Below are positions 7,607 to 14,192 of a DNA stretch of 14,192 bases, one piece after another (positions within the stretch are counted from its first letter, which is position 1; every line of letters begins with the position of its first letter). The notes under the pieces were generated by a model. It was given only the letters and a program-made list of their open reading frames with translations, did no database searches and was not told where the DNA came from. The position numbers and the translations under genes were made by a program. This DNA comes from Nitrospirota bacterium (GTDB lineage Bacteria > Nitrospirota > Nitrospiria > Nitrospirales > UBA8639): positions 1-14,192 of the forward strand of contig QIMB01000454.1 in NCBI GenBank assembly GCA_003233615.1, written 5' to 3'.

Positions 7607-7747
7607 TTATTGTTGGCCTTCCTTCTGCGGTATTTCTTTAAATCCAACATTAAAATACGCCACATTGGGATGCTGGAACTCCAATCGCTTTTCCCGGACT
7701 GGAAAATTTCGATCACCAATTGCCAAGAGTTGCTGTTTATTCAATTG
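7607..7747 (-). pseudogene. nuoI: Out-of-frame C-terminal tail of NuoI
   Basis: In the +1 frame relative to the nuoI frame, the minus strand from 7747 down to a TAA at 7609-7607 encodes 46 residues: QLNKQQLLAIGDR, then NFPVREKRLEFQHPNVAYF, ending KEGQQ. This matches the conserved tail expected after the 'EYEWAVYD' segment of NuoI (usually YDK..L.LNK.QLL.IGDR). With one base (7748) skipped, the two parts make a normal 177-residue NuoI. The join is also shorter than the usual spacing between 'YD' and 'LNK', so a small deletion is likelier than one extra base. It may be a real mutation, a sequencing or assembly error, or less likely recoding. Confidence 0.85.
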
Positions 7748-8141
7748 CATCGTAGACAGCCCATTCATACTCCTGCGTCATTCCTAATGCATCAACTGGA
7801 CAGGCTTGGACACACAACCCGCAAAACAAGCACCGGGTCATGTCCATGTCATATTCCTTCGAGTATCGTTTCGTGGGTTCTCCAGGCACTTCTGCGCTTA
7901 CCACTCGTATCACTCGAGACGGACAGGCAGCTTCACACAGATCACACCCCACACATTTTTCCGTTCCGTCATCGTAACGTAACAGCGCCAGCATCCCCCG
8001 GTAATTAGACGGCAAAGATCTCTTCTCATGCGGGTATTGCAACGTGATGGGCTTATAGTGCAAGAGATGCGACATCGTAGCCTTCATCCCCAAGAGAATC
8101 TCATAAAACGTGAGGGTCTTAATCCATTCCTTGATATTCAT
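7737..8141 (-). CDS. nuoI: NADH-quinone oxidoreductase subunit I, interrupted by a frameshift
   Basis: NuoI is the peripheral-arm subunit that holds clusters N6a and N6b and hands electrons to NuoB. Two complete ferredoxin motifs are visible: C63-C66-C69-C73 (CVGCDLCEAACP) and C104-C107-C110-C114 (CLFCGLCVQACP). As read, the frame ends after 134 residues at TAA 7739-7737, three codons after 'AVYD'. The conserved tail of about 45 residues continues in another frame to 7607, so the intact gene would be about 177 residues, the usual length. Both clusters would survive in the short product, but the tail, which packs against neighbouring subunits, would be lost. The start ATG (8141) has AGGA 4 bases upstream and lies 19 bases after the nuoH stop. 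The identity is certain; whether the break is real is not. Confidence 0.93.
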   Translation of the reverse strand: MNIKEWIKTLTFYEILLGMKATMSHLLHYKPITLQYPHEKRSLPSNYRGMLALLRYDDGTEKCVGCDLCEAACPSRVIRVVSAEVPGEPTKRYSKEYDMDMTRCLFCGLCVQACPVDALGMTQEYEWAVYDAIE

Positions 8142-8160
8142 TGATCCTACTTCTCAACAA

Positions 8161-9219
8161 TCATCCGTGAACGACATACTCAACAATAGCTGTCAAGACG
8201 ATATTTCCCAACGCTATCGGTAACAGCACTTTCCATCCGAACCGCATCAATTGGTCATATCGTAACCGGGGCAATGTTGCCCGAATCCAGAAAAATAAAA
8301 AGAGCATACTGGCCACTTTCAATGAAAACCAGAAAATTCCAGTGATTCCATGAAGCGCTTCAGGGCCTTGCAGAATGTCCAAGGGGGCATGCCACCCGCC
8401 GAAAAACAGCACAGTGGCCATACATGACACCAAAATCATATTGCCATATTCTGCCAGGAAGAAGAACGCAAACCGCATCCCGCTATATTCGGTAAAGAAC
8501 CCGGCCACCAATTCACTTTCTGCTTCCGGCAAATCGAATGGCGTTCGATTGGTTTCCGCGACGGCAGAAATAATGAACACGATACAGGCGATGGCTTGAG
8601 GAAACGACCCCCAAGCAAAAAAGTACCAATTCCAAAAACCACCTGCTTGCGCATTCGTAATCGTGACCAGACTCAAGGAACTCGAAAGGAGCAACACGCC
8701 AACAATAGACAGCCCCACATTCAATTCATAGCTGATCAATTGTGCAGCCGATCGCAACCCGCCAAGCAAGGAATATTTACTATTCGAAGACCAGCCTCCA
8801 AGAATGATTCCGTAGGCTCCAATAGAAGCAAACGCGAGAATATATAAGACCCCAATATTGATATCGGTAATCACGAACGGCTTAAAGTTGACACCCAAGA
8901 CATCAACGGTCCAGTCAGGGCCAAAAGGAATCACCGCGAATCCGATCAGCGCAGGGACTAAGGCCAGAATTGGCGCCATACTAAACATAAACTTATTGGC
9001 GCCAGCCGGAATAATGTCTTCCTTGAAAAAGAGTTTCAAGCCATCAGCAACCGGTTGCAAAATTCCGTACGGTCCGACCTCCATCGGTCCCATCCGGTCC
9101 TGCATCCAGCTCAAGACTTTACGCTCCAGCAAGGTGAGCGCTGCAACCGTCAAGAGCACTGCGACCATGACCGCGCCAATTTGGCTTAACGTCAATGCTA
9201 ATCGAATTCCCGTTTCCAT
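8161..9219 (-). CDS. nuoH: NADH-quinone oxidoreductase subunit H
   Basis: A 352-residue protein with about eight membrane helices that forms the quinone-chamber floor and the link to the membrane arm. Family signatures are present: ERKVLSWMQDRMGP (residues 32-45) and AETNRTPFDLPEAESELV (221-238), whose acidic residues line the E-channel. PVADGLKLFFKED (56-68) is also typical. The length is usual for bacterial NuoH (about 325-350). The start ATG has GAGGAG about 10 bases upstream. It follows nuoG after a 186-base spacer holding the 120-bp palindromic element, so it may not be translationally coupled to nuoG. nuoI follows after 19 bases. Confidence 0.97.
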   Translation of the reverse strand: METGIRLALTLSQIGAVMVAVLLTVAALTLLERKVLSWMQDRMGPMEVGPYGILQPVADGLKLFFKEDIIPAGANKFMFSMAPILALVPALIGFAVIPFGPDWTVDVLGVNFKPFVITDINIGVLYILAFASIGAYGIILGGWSSNSKYSLLGGLRSAAQLISYELNVGLSIVGVLLLSSSLSLVTITNAQAGGFWNWYFFAWGSFPQAIACIVFIISAVAETNRTPFDLPEAESELVAGFFTEYSGMRFAFFFLAEYGNMILVSCMATVLFFGGWHAPLDILQGPEALHGITGIFWFSLKVASMLFLFFWIRATLPRLRYDQLMRFGWKVLLPIALGNIVLTAIVEYVVHG

Positions 9220-9243
9220 AACGGATTCACTCCTCTTCTCTTG

Positions 9244-9363
9244 GGAATGTTCAAAAAAGCCGCCAGCGGCGTTCTCGCCATTTTTCCGTGCTTACGTACA
9301 ATGTGTACGCTCCGCGCGTCAAAATGGCTGCGGCTTTGCTGGACGGACTTTTTTGAACATTCC
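9244..9363. repeat. 120-bp palindromic element with 16-bp terminal inverted repeats (MITE-like)
   Basis: The left end GGAATGTTCAAAAAAG (9244-9259) and right end CTTTTTTGAACATTCC (9348-9363) are perfect reverse complements. Inside, further arms pair: GCCAGC with GCTGG, GCCATTTT with AAAATGGC, and a central CGTACA-ATG-TGTACG hairpin. The whole unit can fold into one long hairpin in DNA or RNA. No coding frame is credible. I recall closely similar 'AATGTTCAAAAA...CCGTCCAGCAA...' units repeated between genes of Nitrospira genomes, but only one copy is seen here. It could be a non-autonomous mobile element or a large REP-type unit, and it may affect nuoG/nuoH transcript stability. Confidence 0.8.
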
Positions 9364-9405
9364 TGTCGGCCACTGATATTAATTTGCATGCAGATGGTTG
9401 TCTCA

Positions 9406-12102
9406 TCAACCGACCACTTTTTCAAGGCGAACGTGAGCGACCTTGTAATAAGGTACTTGCGTTTCAGGATCGACACTATAGGGCAATAACCGGCGTATCT
9501 CCTCATCAAAATGCTCAGGAAACACGGCGACACCTTGGGGGATCCGCTCACGAAATCCAACCGTGGTCATAACGTCACCTAAGCTATTGCTCACCTTCAC
9601 AGTGTCTCCATCACTCAAGCCATGTCGAGCTGCCTCTTCAGGATGCACATACAGTTTGCCTGTGGCTTCGACTTGCAGTAATCCTTTGGCTTTTCGGGAA
9701 AATTTCCCTGAATGAAACAACGACTGAGAGACCTGTAAGATTATGTGGCCAGCATCCATAGAATCATTGACGGGAAATTGATACCGAGTGGCAATATCCC
9801 GTTGATAATCGGCTGTAAGATATCGTGCGACAGCCGAACTATCTGGCTGCACCGGCAAGGGCGTCGGTCCTAATATGCGTGTGCCAGGAAGCAGATTCCG
9901 AATTTCCTTTCCAATTTCTTTGACATCCCCATACTCCATTGGGTCCTTCATCATCACGGACAGGGCAGAAAAGACTTCCCAATCCGGTCGACTTTCACCA
10001 ACCAGATCAATGGCTTTTCTTACGGGCTGAATATGTCCTTCGGTATTCGTAAACGTTCCGTCTTTTTCCGCATAGGAACAGGCCGGGAGAACAGCATGTG
10101 CCTGTTGCGCCGTTTCAGTAAGAAACAATTCCTGACACACCAAAAATTCGAGTTTCTCGAATGCCGTATGAATACCTGAAGATGGAGGCAAGGAGGCCAG
10201 TGGATTTTCACCCACCACAATTAACGCTTTCAATTTCCCTTCCTGCGCATCTTTAATCATCTGCGGCAACGAAGAGCCAGGCGTCTCGGGAATCGGTCGT
10301 CCCCATGCCTGCGATAATTTTTTCCGCACTTCAGGATCACCCAGAGATGCTCCACCAGGCAAGATGGCTCCAGTCCCACCCATTTCAAACGCACCTTGAT
10401 CATTATTTTCTTCAGCTAAAGGAGCAAGCCCACAGCCAGGCTGTGTCAATTTTCCTGTTACCAATAAAAGGTCCAACAAATTCATGGTCATCCCAAATCC
10501 ACCCGACGATCTCAGGACCCCTGGCCCGACAAGGACAATCACCTTCTTCCCTTGTCCAAACACTTTCGCAACTTGCGTAAACGTATCTGAGGCGAGGCCC
10601 GTTTGCACATGAATCGCCTCCCACGACAGTGCTTGAAGACGAGCTGAGATGTCATTGAAATATGCAGGAGACGTTGCTTGGAGATCGGCATCAAGAATCT
10701 GCTGTTCAACCACAGCCTTCAACAGACCCAAAATTGCCGCTGCATAGCAAGTGGGCTTCACACCTAAATGATGTTGAGCCAGGTTCACAATATTACTGAT
10801 GCTTCCGATGGCTGGCTGTAATGCTTCAATCGTCAGCAGTTTCGCCCCTCGTTGCTTGACGGCCTCTTTTACTTTCAACCCTGTAATCGGATTGGTTTCC
10901 GTGATATTGGTGCCAACAAGCAACAGCGTATCCGCCGAAACAATATCATCAAAGCTTACAGCCCACCGATGTGTGCCCTGCACACGCTGAAGAGCATGCA
11001 CGCCATTCAAATGACCATATCGCACACTGCTATCAATTCGATTGGTCCCGATAACGCCGCGCATGAATTTCTGAAAGACATAAATGTCTTCGTTCGTACA
11101 GCGTCCGGATATCAACCCGCCAATCGCGTCAGGCCCATGCTTGGCTTTAATGTCGAGCAAACGCTGTCCCACCAACTCCAACGCTTCTTCCCATTCCACC
11201 GGTTGCAGCGCATCTCCTTTACGGATGAGCGGGGAAGTCAATCGGTCAGGATGTTCACTCACATGGTAGCCAAAATACCCTCGTGCACAGAGATCCCCAT
11301 CATTTCGTCCAACACCTGTTGTCGAATTAATTTCGATCAGGGCATTATCTTTTGTTTGAAAGGTGATCTGGCATCCATCGCCACAATATCCGCAGACTGA
11401 ATCGGTCCGTTTGAGCATCCACGGACGGAACTCATACATCGAGAGTCGACTGGTAATGGCTCCTACAGGGCAAATCTGGATACATCCCCCACAAAATTCA
11501 CAGTCCAATTCATGCGCCCCAAAGGCCTTGATTTCAGTCAATGTGCCGCGACCCACCGGCGCCAGTGCTTTCACATCCATGATTTGGTCGCAATAGCGGA
11601 CACATCGCAAACACTGAATGCATCGATTCATCTGTGTCTCAATGAGAGGACTAAAATATTCTTTTTGAAAGACACGTTTGAGTTCTTTGAAGGGACTGGT
11701 GGTCGCCGTATATTCGTGAGAAAAATCTTGTAAGTCACAACGCCCGCCTTGATCACAGACCGGACAATCTAATGGATGATTGGCCAGGATAAAATCAAGC
11801 ACCGACTTGCGTGCATCCTGAGCGTACACTGAAGAAGACGATTTCACCACCATCCCTTCGGTCACAGGCGTGCTACAGGACGTCTGCAATCGAGGCATTT
11901 TCTCTATTTCGACAAGACACATCCGACAATTCGCATCTGGCGTCAACTTGGGGTGATAACAAAAATGCGGCACCATCACACCAATCTGACGTGCCGCTTC
12001 AATCACCAACGTGCCTTTGGGCACCGTGGTTGACGTACCATCGATGGTTAGGGTCACCATGTCTGTTGATGTTGCTTGAGCTGCCATACCTTCATCACTC
12101 AA
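9406..12102 (-). CDS. nuoG: NADH-quinone oxidoreductase subunit G
   Basis: An 898-residue iron-sulfur subunit of the NADH-oxidising module. In order: an N-terminal 2Fe-2S domain with C48, C59, C62 and C76; the His-Cys cluster H109, C113, C116, C122 (NHPLDCPVC...C); two complete ferredoxin motifs, C161-C164-C167-C171 and C201-C204-C207-C211; a molybdopterin-type 4Fe-4S motif (CGYCGDGC...LCARG, about residue 236 on); a long catalytically inactive molybdopterin-oxidoreductase-like domain; and a C-terminal MoCo-binding-like beta domain (from about 800). E. coli and Thermus NuoG lack most cysteines of the second ferredoxin motif, so this protein is closer to formate dehydrogenase or hydrogenase relatives. 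A catalytic formate dehydrogenase is unlikely given its place between nuoF and nuoH. The start overlaps the nuoF stop by 4 bases (ATGA). Confidence 0.95.
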   Translation of the reverse strand: MSDEGMAAQATSTDMVTLTIDGTSTTVPKGTLVIEAARQIGVMVPHFCYHPKLTPDANCRMCLVEIEKMPRLQTSCSTPVTEGMVVKSSSSVYAQDARKSVLDFILANHPLDCPVCDQGGRCDLQDFSHEYTATTSPFKELKRVFQKEYFSPLIETQMNRCIQCLRCVRYCDQIMDVKALAPVGRGTLTEIKAFGAHELDCEFCGGCIQICPVGAITSRLSMYEFRPWMLKRTDSVCGYCGDGCQITFQTKDNALIEINSTTGVGRNDGDLCARGYFGYHVSEHPDRLTSPLIRKGDALQPVEWEEALELVGQRLLDIKAKHGPDAIGGLISGRCTNEDIYVFQKFMRGVIGTNRIDSSVRYGHLNGVHALQRVQGTHRWAVSFDDIVSADTLLLVGTNITETNPITGLKVKEAVKQRGAKLLTIEALQPAIGSISNIVNLAQHHLGVKPTCYAAAILGLLKAVVEQQILDADLQATSPAYFNDISARLQALSWEAIHVQTGLASDTFTQVAKVFGQGKKVIVLVGPGVLRSSGGFGMTMNLLDLLLVTGKLTQPGCGLAPLAEENNDQGAFEMGGTGAILPGGASLGDPEVRKKLSQAWGRPIPETPGSSLPQMIKDAQEGKLKALIVVGENPLASLPPSSGIHTAFEKLEFLVCQELFLTETAQQAHAVLPACSYAEKDGTFTNTEGHIQPVRKAIDLVGESRPDWEVFSALSVMMKDPMEYGDVKEIGKEIRNLLPGTRILGPTPLPVQPDSSAVARYLTADYQRDIATRYQFPVNDSMDAGHIILQVSQSLFHSGKFSRKAKGLLQVEATGKLYVHPEEAARHGLSDGDTVKVSNSLGDVMTTVGFRERIPQGVAVFPEHFDEEIRRLLPYSVDPETQVPYYKVAHVRLEKVVG

Positions 12103-13406
12103 TTCGTCAACACGGGAATTTCTTTGCCACGAGGCATCGCCGCTTCAGCCTCACGAATCAAGGCTTCATATTCATGACGAAAATGTTTCAATGTACTTTG
12201 AACCGGCCCGACTTCCGCTTCCCCAAACGCACACACCGTACGACCCGCTATGTTTTTACAAAGTTCATCCAGCATGTCCAGATCGCCATCGCGCCCGCGC
12301 TTATCCCAGATCCGCTGAAGAATTTGCGTCATCCAGGAGCTACCTTCACGACAGGGTGTACACTTTCCACAGGATTCGTGATAGAAAAATTCCATCAACC
12401 GCAGGGCTGCCCACACCATGCTGGTCCCTTCTTCCATGACGGTGACGCCACCGGACCCTAACATGGACCCTGCAAGCGCAACAGATTCGAAATCCATTTT
12501 GACATCCAAATGCTCTGGAGTCAGAAACGGGGCGGACGCCCCGCCAGGAATAAATGCTTTAATCGGTTTATCCGACCGCATCCCCCCCCCAATCTCGTAA
12601 ATGAATTCACGGAAGGGGATGCCCATGGGCACTTCATAATTGCCGGGACGCTTCACATGGCCGCTTAAACAAAAAACCCTCGTGCCACAACTCTTTGGTG
12701 GAGAACCAATTCCCGCAAACCATGCACCACCACGATTGATGATATGCGGGATATTCGCCATGGTTTCAACATTATTCACCACTGTGGGTTTTTGGTAGAG
12801 CCCATGGGTCGCCGGAAAGGGTGGCTTAAAGCGAGGCATGCCTCGCTTGCCTTCTAACGATTCCAATAGCGCGGTCTCTTCACCACAGATGTACGCGCCT
12901 GCACCCGCATGCACATAAATCTTGATCGTCCGTCCACTCCCTAGAATATTCTCACCCAAATACCCAGCGGCATTGGCCTCGTGAATGGCCTTCTCGAGAA
13001 TGCGTGCGCCAAGGCGAAACTCACCTCGAATATAAATGTACGCCGTCTCCGCACCAATGGCGAAGCATGTAATGATCATACCTTCCAACATTTGATGAGG
13101 ATCACGCTCCATCAATTGCCGGTCTTTAAATGTCCCAGGCTCGCTTTCATCGGCATTGCAACAGAGATATATCGGACCGGGATGATCTTTAGGAATAAAC
13201 CCCCATTTCACTCCCGTGGGAAAGCCAGCACCGCCTCGCCCCCTCAAACTCGATGTCTTCACTTCTTCAATCACCTGATCTGGTTGCATATCTTTCAGCA
13301 CTTTGCGGAGTGCTTGATACCCACCAGTTTGCTCATATTCTGCCAGCGACCCGGCATACCCGGGCTGCTCCATATTCTTTAAGAGGATTTTTTCGTACTG
13401 CGGCAT
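12099..13406 (-). CDS. nuoF: NADH-quinone oxidoreductase subunit F (FMN- and NADH-binding)
   Basis: A 435-residue subunit that oxidises NADH and passes electrons to the cluster chain. The Gly-rich FMN/NADH loop GRGGAGFPTG is at residues 56-65, the second flavin segment NADESEPGTFKDR at 84-96, and the nucleotide-site glutamates E176-E177 in GAYICGEETAL. Cluster N3 ligands are C346, C349 and C352 (SCGKCTPC) and C392. The length is normal (420-450). The start ATG lies 23 bases after the nuoE stop with AAGG just upstream. Residues 273-275 (Gly-Gly-Gly) are encoded by an uninterrupted run of nine G on the coding strand (12590-12582), a possible slippage site, but the frame is intact here. Confidence 0.98.
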   Translation of the reverse strand: MPQYEKILLKNMEQPGYAGSLAEYEQTGGYQALRKVLKDMQPDQVIEEVKTSSLRGRGGAGFPTGVKWGFIPKDHPGPIYLCCNADESEPGTFKDRQLMERDPHQMLEGMIITCFAIGAETAYIYIRGEFRLGARILEKAIHEANAAGYLGENILGSGRTIKIYVHAGAGAYICGEETALLESLEGKRGMPRFKPPFPATHGLYQKPTVVNNVETMANIPHIINRGGAWFAGIGSPPKSCGTRVFCLSGHVKRPGNYEVPMGIPFREFIYEIGGGMRSDKPIKAFIPGGASAPFLTPEHLDVKMDFESVALAGSMLGSGGVTVMEEGTSMVWAALRLMEFFYHESCGKCTPCREGSSWMTQILQRIWDKRGRDGDLDMLDELCKNIAGRTVCAFGEAEVGPVQSTLKHFRHEYEALIREAEAAMPRGKEIPVLTN

Positions 13407-13429
13407 AGTAACCTTGTGACGCGCTTCCC

Positions 13430-13957
13430 TTATGACTTCGCGAGAGGCAATGGAAACATATACGGCCCACTTTTCAGGGAGCAGTCTCCATCACGTGCCA
13501 AATCATCTAACACGCGGTAGACTTTTTCTTCGGTTAATTGTTCATAATAATCGTCATTGACCTGCATCATCGGCCCAGTGCCACACGAACCCAAACATTC
13601 CACCACACTAAGGGTGAAAACATTGTCGACTGTGGTTTGCCCGGGAGCAATATTGAGTTTCTTCGTAATCCACTTCACCACCTCATCTGATCTGACTAAT
13701 GCGCACATGATAGACTTACAGACTTGAAGGTGAAATTTTCCGATTGGCTTGAGATTGAACATCGTGTAAAACGTGACAGTCTCAAACACCTGCGGCGGCG
13801 TTAAATCCAAGACCTTCGCAATATCTCGCATTGCCGGTTCACTGACAAACCCTTCTTCGCGCTGCGCCATATTCAACAACGGCAACAACGCCGACCGTTT
13901 CACTGGATAGCGAGAAAGAATATCCTCAACTTCTTCTTTGAATCGCGCTAATAACAT
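13430..13957 (-). CDS. nuoE: NADH-quinone oxidoreductase subunit E
   Basis: A 175-residue thioredoxin-like 2Fe-2S subunit (cluster N1a) that partners NuoF. Ligands are C80 and C85 (QVCKSIMC) and C121 and C125 (ECLGSCGTGP), in the usual spacing. The N-terminal helical bundle (ILSRYPVKRSALLPLLNMAQ) is typical of the family. I place the start at ATG 13957-13955. The frame also stays open upstream to a GTG at 14017, but the 20 extra residues are encoded by an intergenic repeat and do not look like a NuoE N-terminus. No good Shine-Dalgarno is seen before the ATG, so the exact start is less sure than the identity. The nuoD stop is 76 bases upstream. Confidence 0.95.
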   Translation of the reverse strand: MLLARFKEEVEDILSRYPVKRSALLPLLNMAQREEGFVSEPAMRDIAKVLDLTPPQVFETVTFYTMFNLKPIGKFHLQVCKSIMCALVRSDEVVKWITKKLNIAPGQTTVDNVFTLSVVECLGSCGTGPMMQVNDDYYEQLTEEKVYRVLDDLARDGDCSLKSGPYMFPLPLAKS

Positions 13958-13960
13958 GCA

Positions 13961-14024
13961 GGCGTAAAGCGTGAGGCGTGAGGCAAAATTGTCAGATATT
14001 GCCTGGCCTCTCTTCACCCCTCAC
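13961..14024. repeat. Inverted heptamer-like repeat in the nuoD-nuoE spacer
   Basis: On the minus strand three imperfect 7-base units stand in tandem just before nuoE: TCACGCC, TCACGCT, TTACGCC (within 13961-13984). The segment GTGAGGCGTGA (13971-13981) pairs with TCACCCCTCAC (14014-14024) at 10 of 11 positions, giving a stem with a loop of about 32 bases. I recall CCTCACG-type repeats as common between genes in Nitrospira. The repeat overlaps the upstream extension of the nuoE frame and argues against the GTG start. Confidence 0.5.
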
Positions 14025-14033
14025 CTCTTTCTG

Positions 14034-14192
14034 CTATCGATCACATTCTCCCATTACGATATCGTAGGTCCCGAAAATTGTGACAATATCAGAAATCAAA
14101 TATCCGCGCGCCATATGATCAAACGCCCCCATATGGATAAAAGAAGGGGATCGTATTTTTAACCGATACGGCCGTGAACTACCGTCGCTGAT
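14034..14192 (-). CDS. nuoD: NADH-quinone oxidoreductase subunit D, C-terminal 52 residues (runs off right edge)
   Basis: Reading the minus strand from the right edge, an open frame of 52 residues ends at TAG 14036-14034. It contains RLKIRSPSFIHMGAF, then a helix and the ending DIVTIFGTYDIVMGECDR, the hallmark C-terminus of the 49-kDa/NuoD subunit (usually 'D.V.I.GS.D.VMGE.DR'). NuoD forms the quinone-binding pocket with NuoB and is related to the large subunit of NiFe hydrogenases. The terminal Asp-Arg packs near the quinone site in known structures. The N-terminal part and start lie outside the window, so a fused NuoCD cannot be excluded. It is in the same direction as nuoE. Confidence 0.95.
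   Translation of the reverse strand: MSDGSSRPYRLKIRSPSFIHMGAFDHMARGYLISDIVTIFGTYDIVMGECDR

Noticed and set aside
9396..9411. Small hairpin GGTTG/CAACC at the nuoG stop codon as a terminator
   Set aside because: The stem has only 5 bp and no T-run follows on the coding strand, so it is too weak to call.
10852..11400. Long plus-strand open frame opposite nuoG (182 codons)
   Set aside because: It lies wholly antisense to the cysteine-rich, well-conserved part of nuoG and its translation has no recognisable family. The same applies to the other plus-strand frames opposite nuo genes, for example 11811-12461, 8858-9376 and 12981-13382.
9406..12102. nuoG read as a catalytic formate dehydrogenase alpha subunit
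   Set aside because: The cluster motifs are similar, but it sits between nuoF and nuoH, overlaps nuoF by 4 bases and has normal NuoG size; no catalytic Cys/Sec motif for formate was recognised.
13958..14017. Upstream GTG start for nuoE adding 20 residues
   Set aside because: The extra residues come from the inverted heptamer-like repeat in the nuoD-nuoE spacer and do not resemble a NuoE N-terminus; the internal ATG gives a standard protein.

Overview
The window is most likely from a Nitrospirota bacterium, probably Nitrospira-like. This is judged from remembered similarity of the proteins and from the type of intergenic palindromes; no search was run. Nearly everything is on the minus strand. 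About 12.7 kb is one long respiratory complex I (NADH:quinone oxidoreductase) cluster, read right to left: the end of nuoD (at the right edge), then nuoE, F, G, H, I, J, K, L, M and N. The upstream genes (nuoA-C and most of nuoD) and the operon promoter lie outside the window.

Layout along transcription: nuoD tail (14192-14034); a spacer with an inverted, heptamer-like repeat; nuoE-F-G, the NADH-oxidising module (13957-9406); a spacer holding a 120-bp element with perfect 16-bp terminal inverted repeats; nuoH-I (9219-7607); a spacer with a REP-like palindrome; then nuoJ-K-L-M-N (7442-1520), the membrane proton-pumping arm. Junctions inside the blocks are tight: 4-nt ATGA overlaps at F/G and M/N, a 1-nt overlap at J/K, and 4 nt between K and L. 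The three looser junctions each carry a different repeat. Electrons would pass from NADH to the FMN of NuoF, through the iron-sulfur clusters of NuoE, F, G and I, to quinone at NuoB/D/H, with proton pumping in NuoH, J, K, L, M and N. In a nitrite oxidiser the complex may also run in reverse to make reductant.

Two details stand out in the complex I genes. nuoI is interrupted by a frameshift after its second cluster motif; the expected family tail continues in another frame down to 7607. NuoG keeps two complete four-cysteine ferredoxin motifs, as in formate dehydrogenase or hydrogenase subunits, where E. coli and Thermus NuoG keep only part of that set.

The left 1.5 kb is accessory DNA: a spacer after nuoN with no recognisable gene, a toxin-first RelE/ParE-Phd/YefM toxin-antitoxin pair, a spacer with a strong hairpin and possible gene or recombination-site remnants, and the N-terminal third or so of an OLD/RecF-like AAA ATPase that runs off the left edge. 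This could be the border of a defence or mobile region. I found no RNA genes, CRISPR array or transposase gene.
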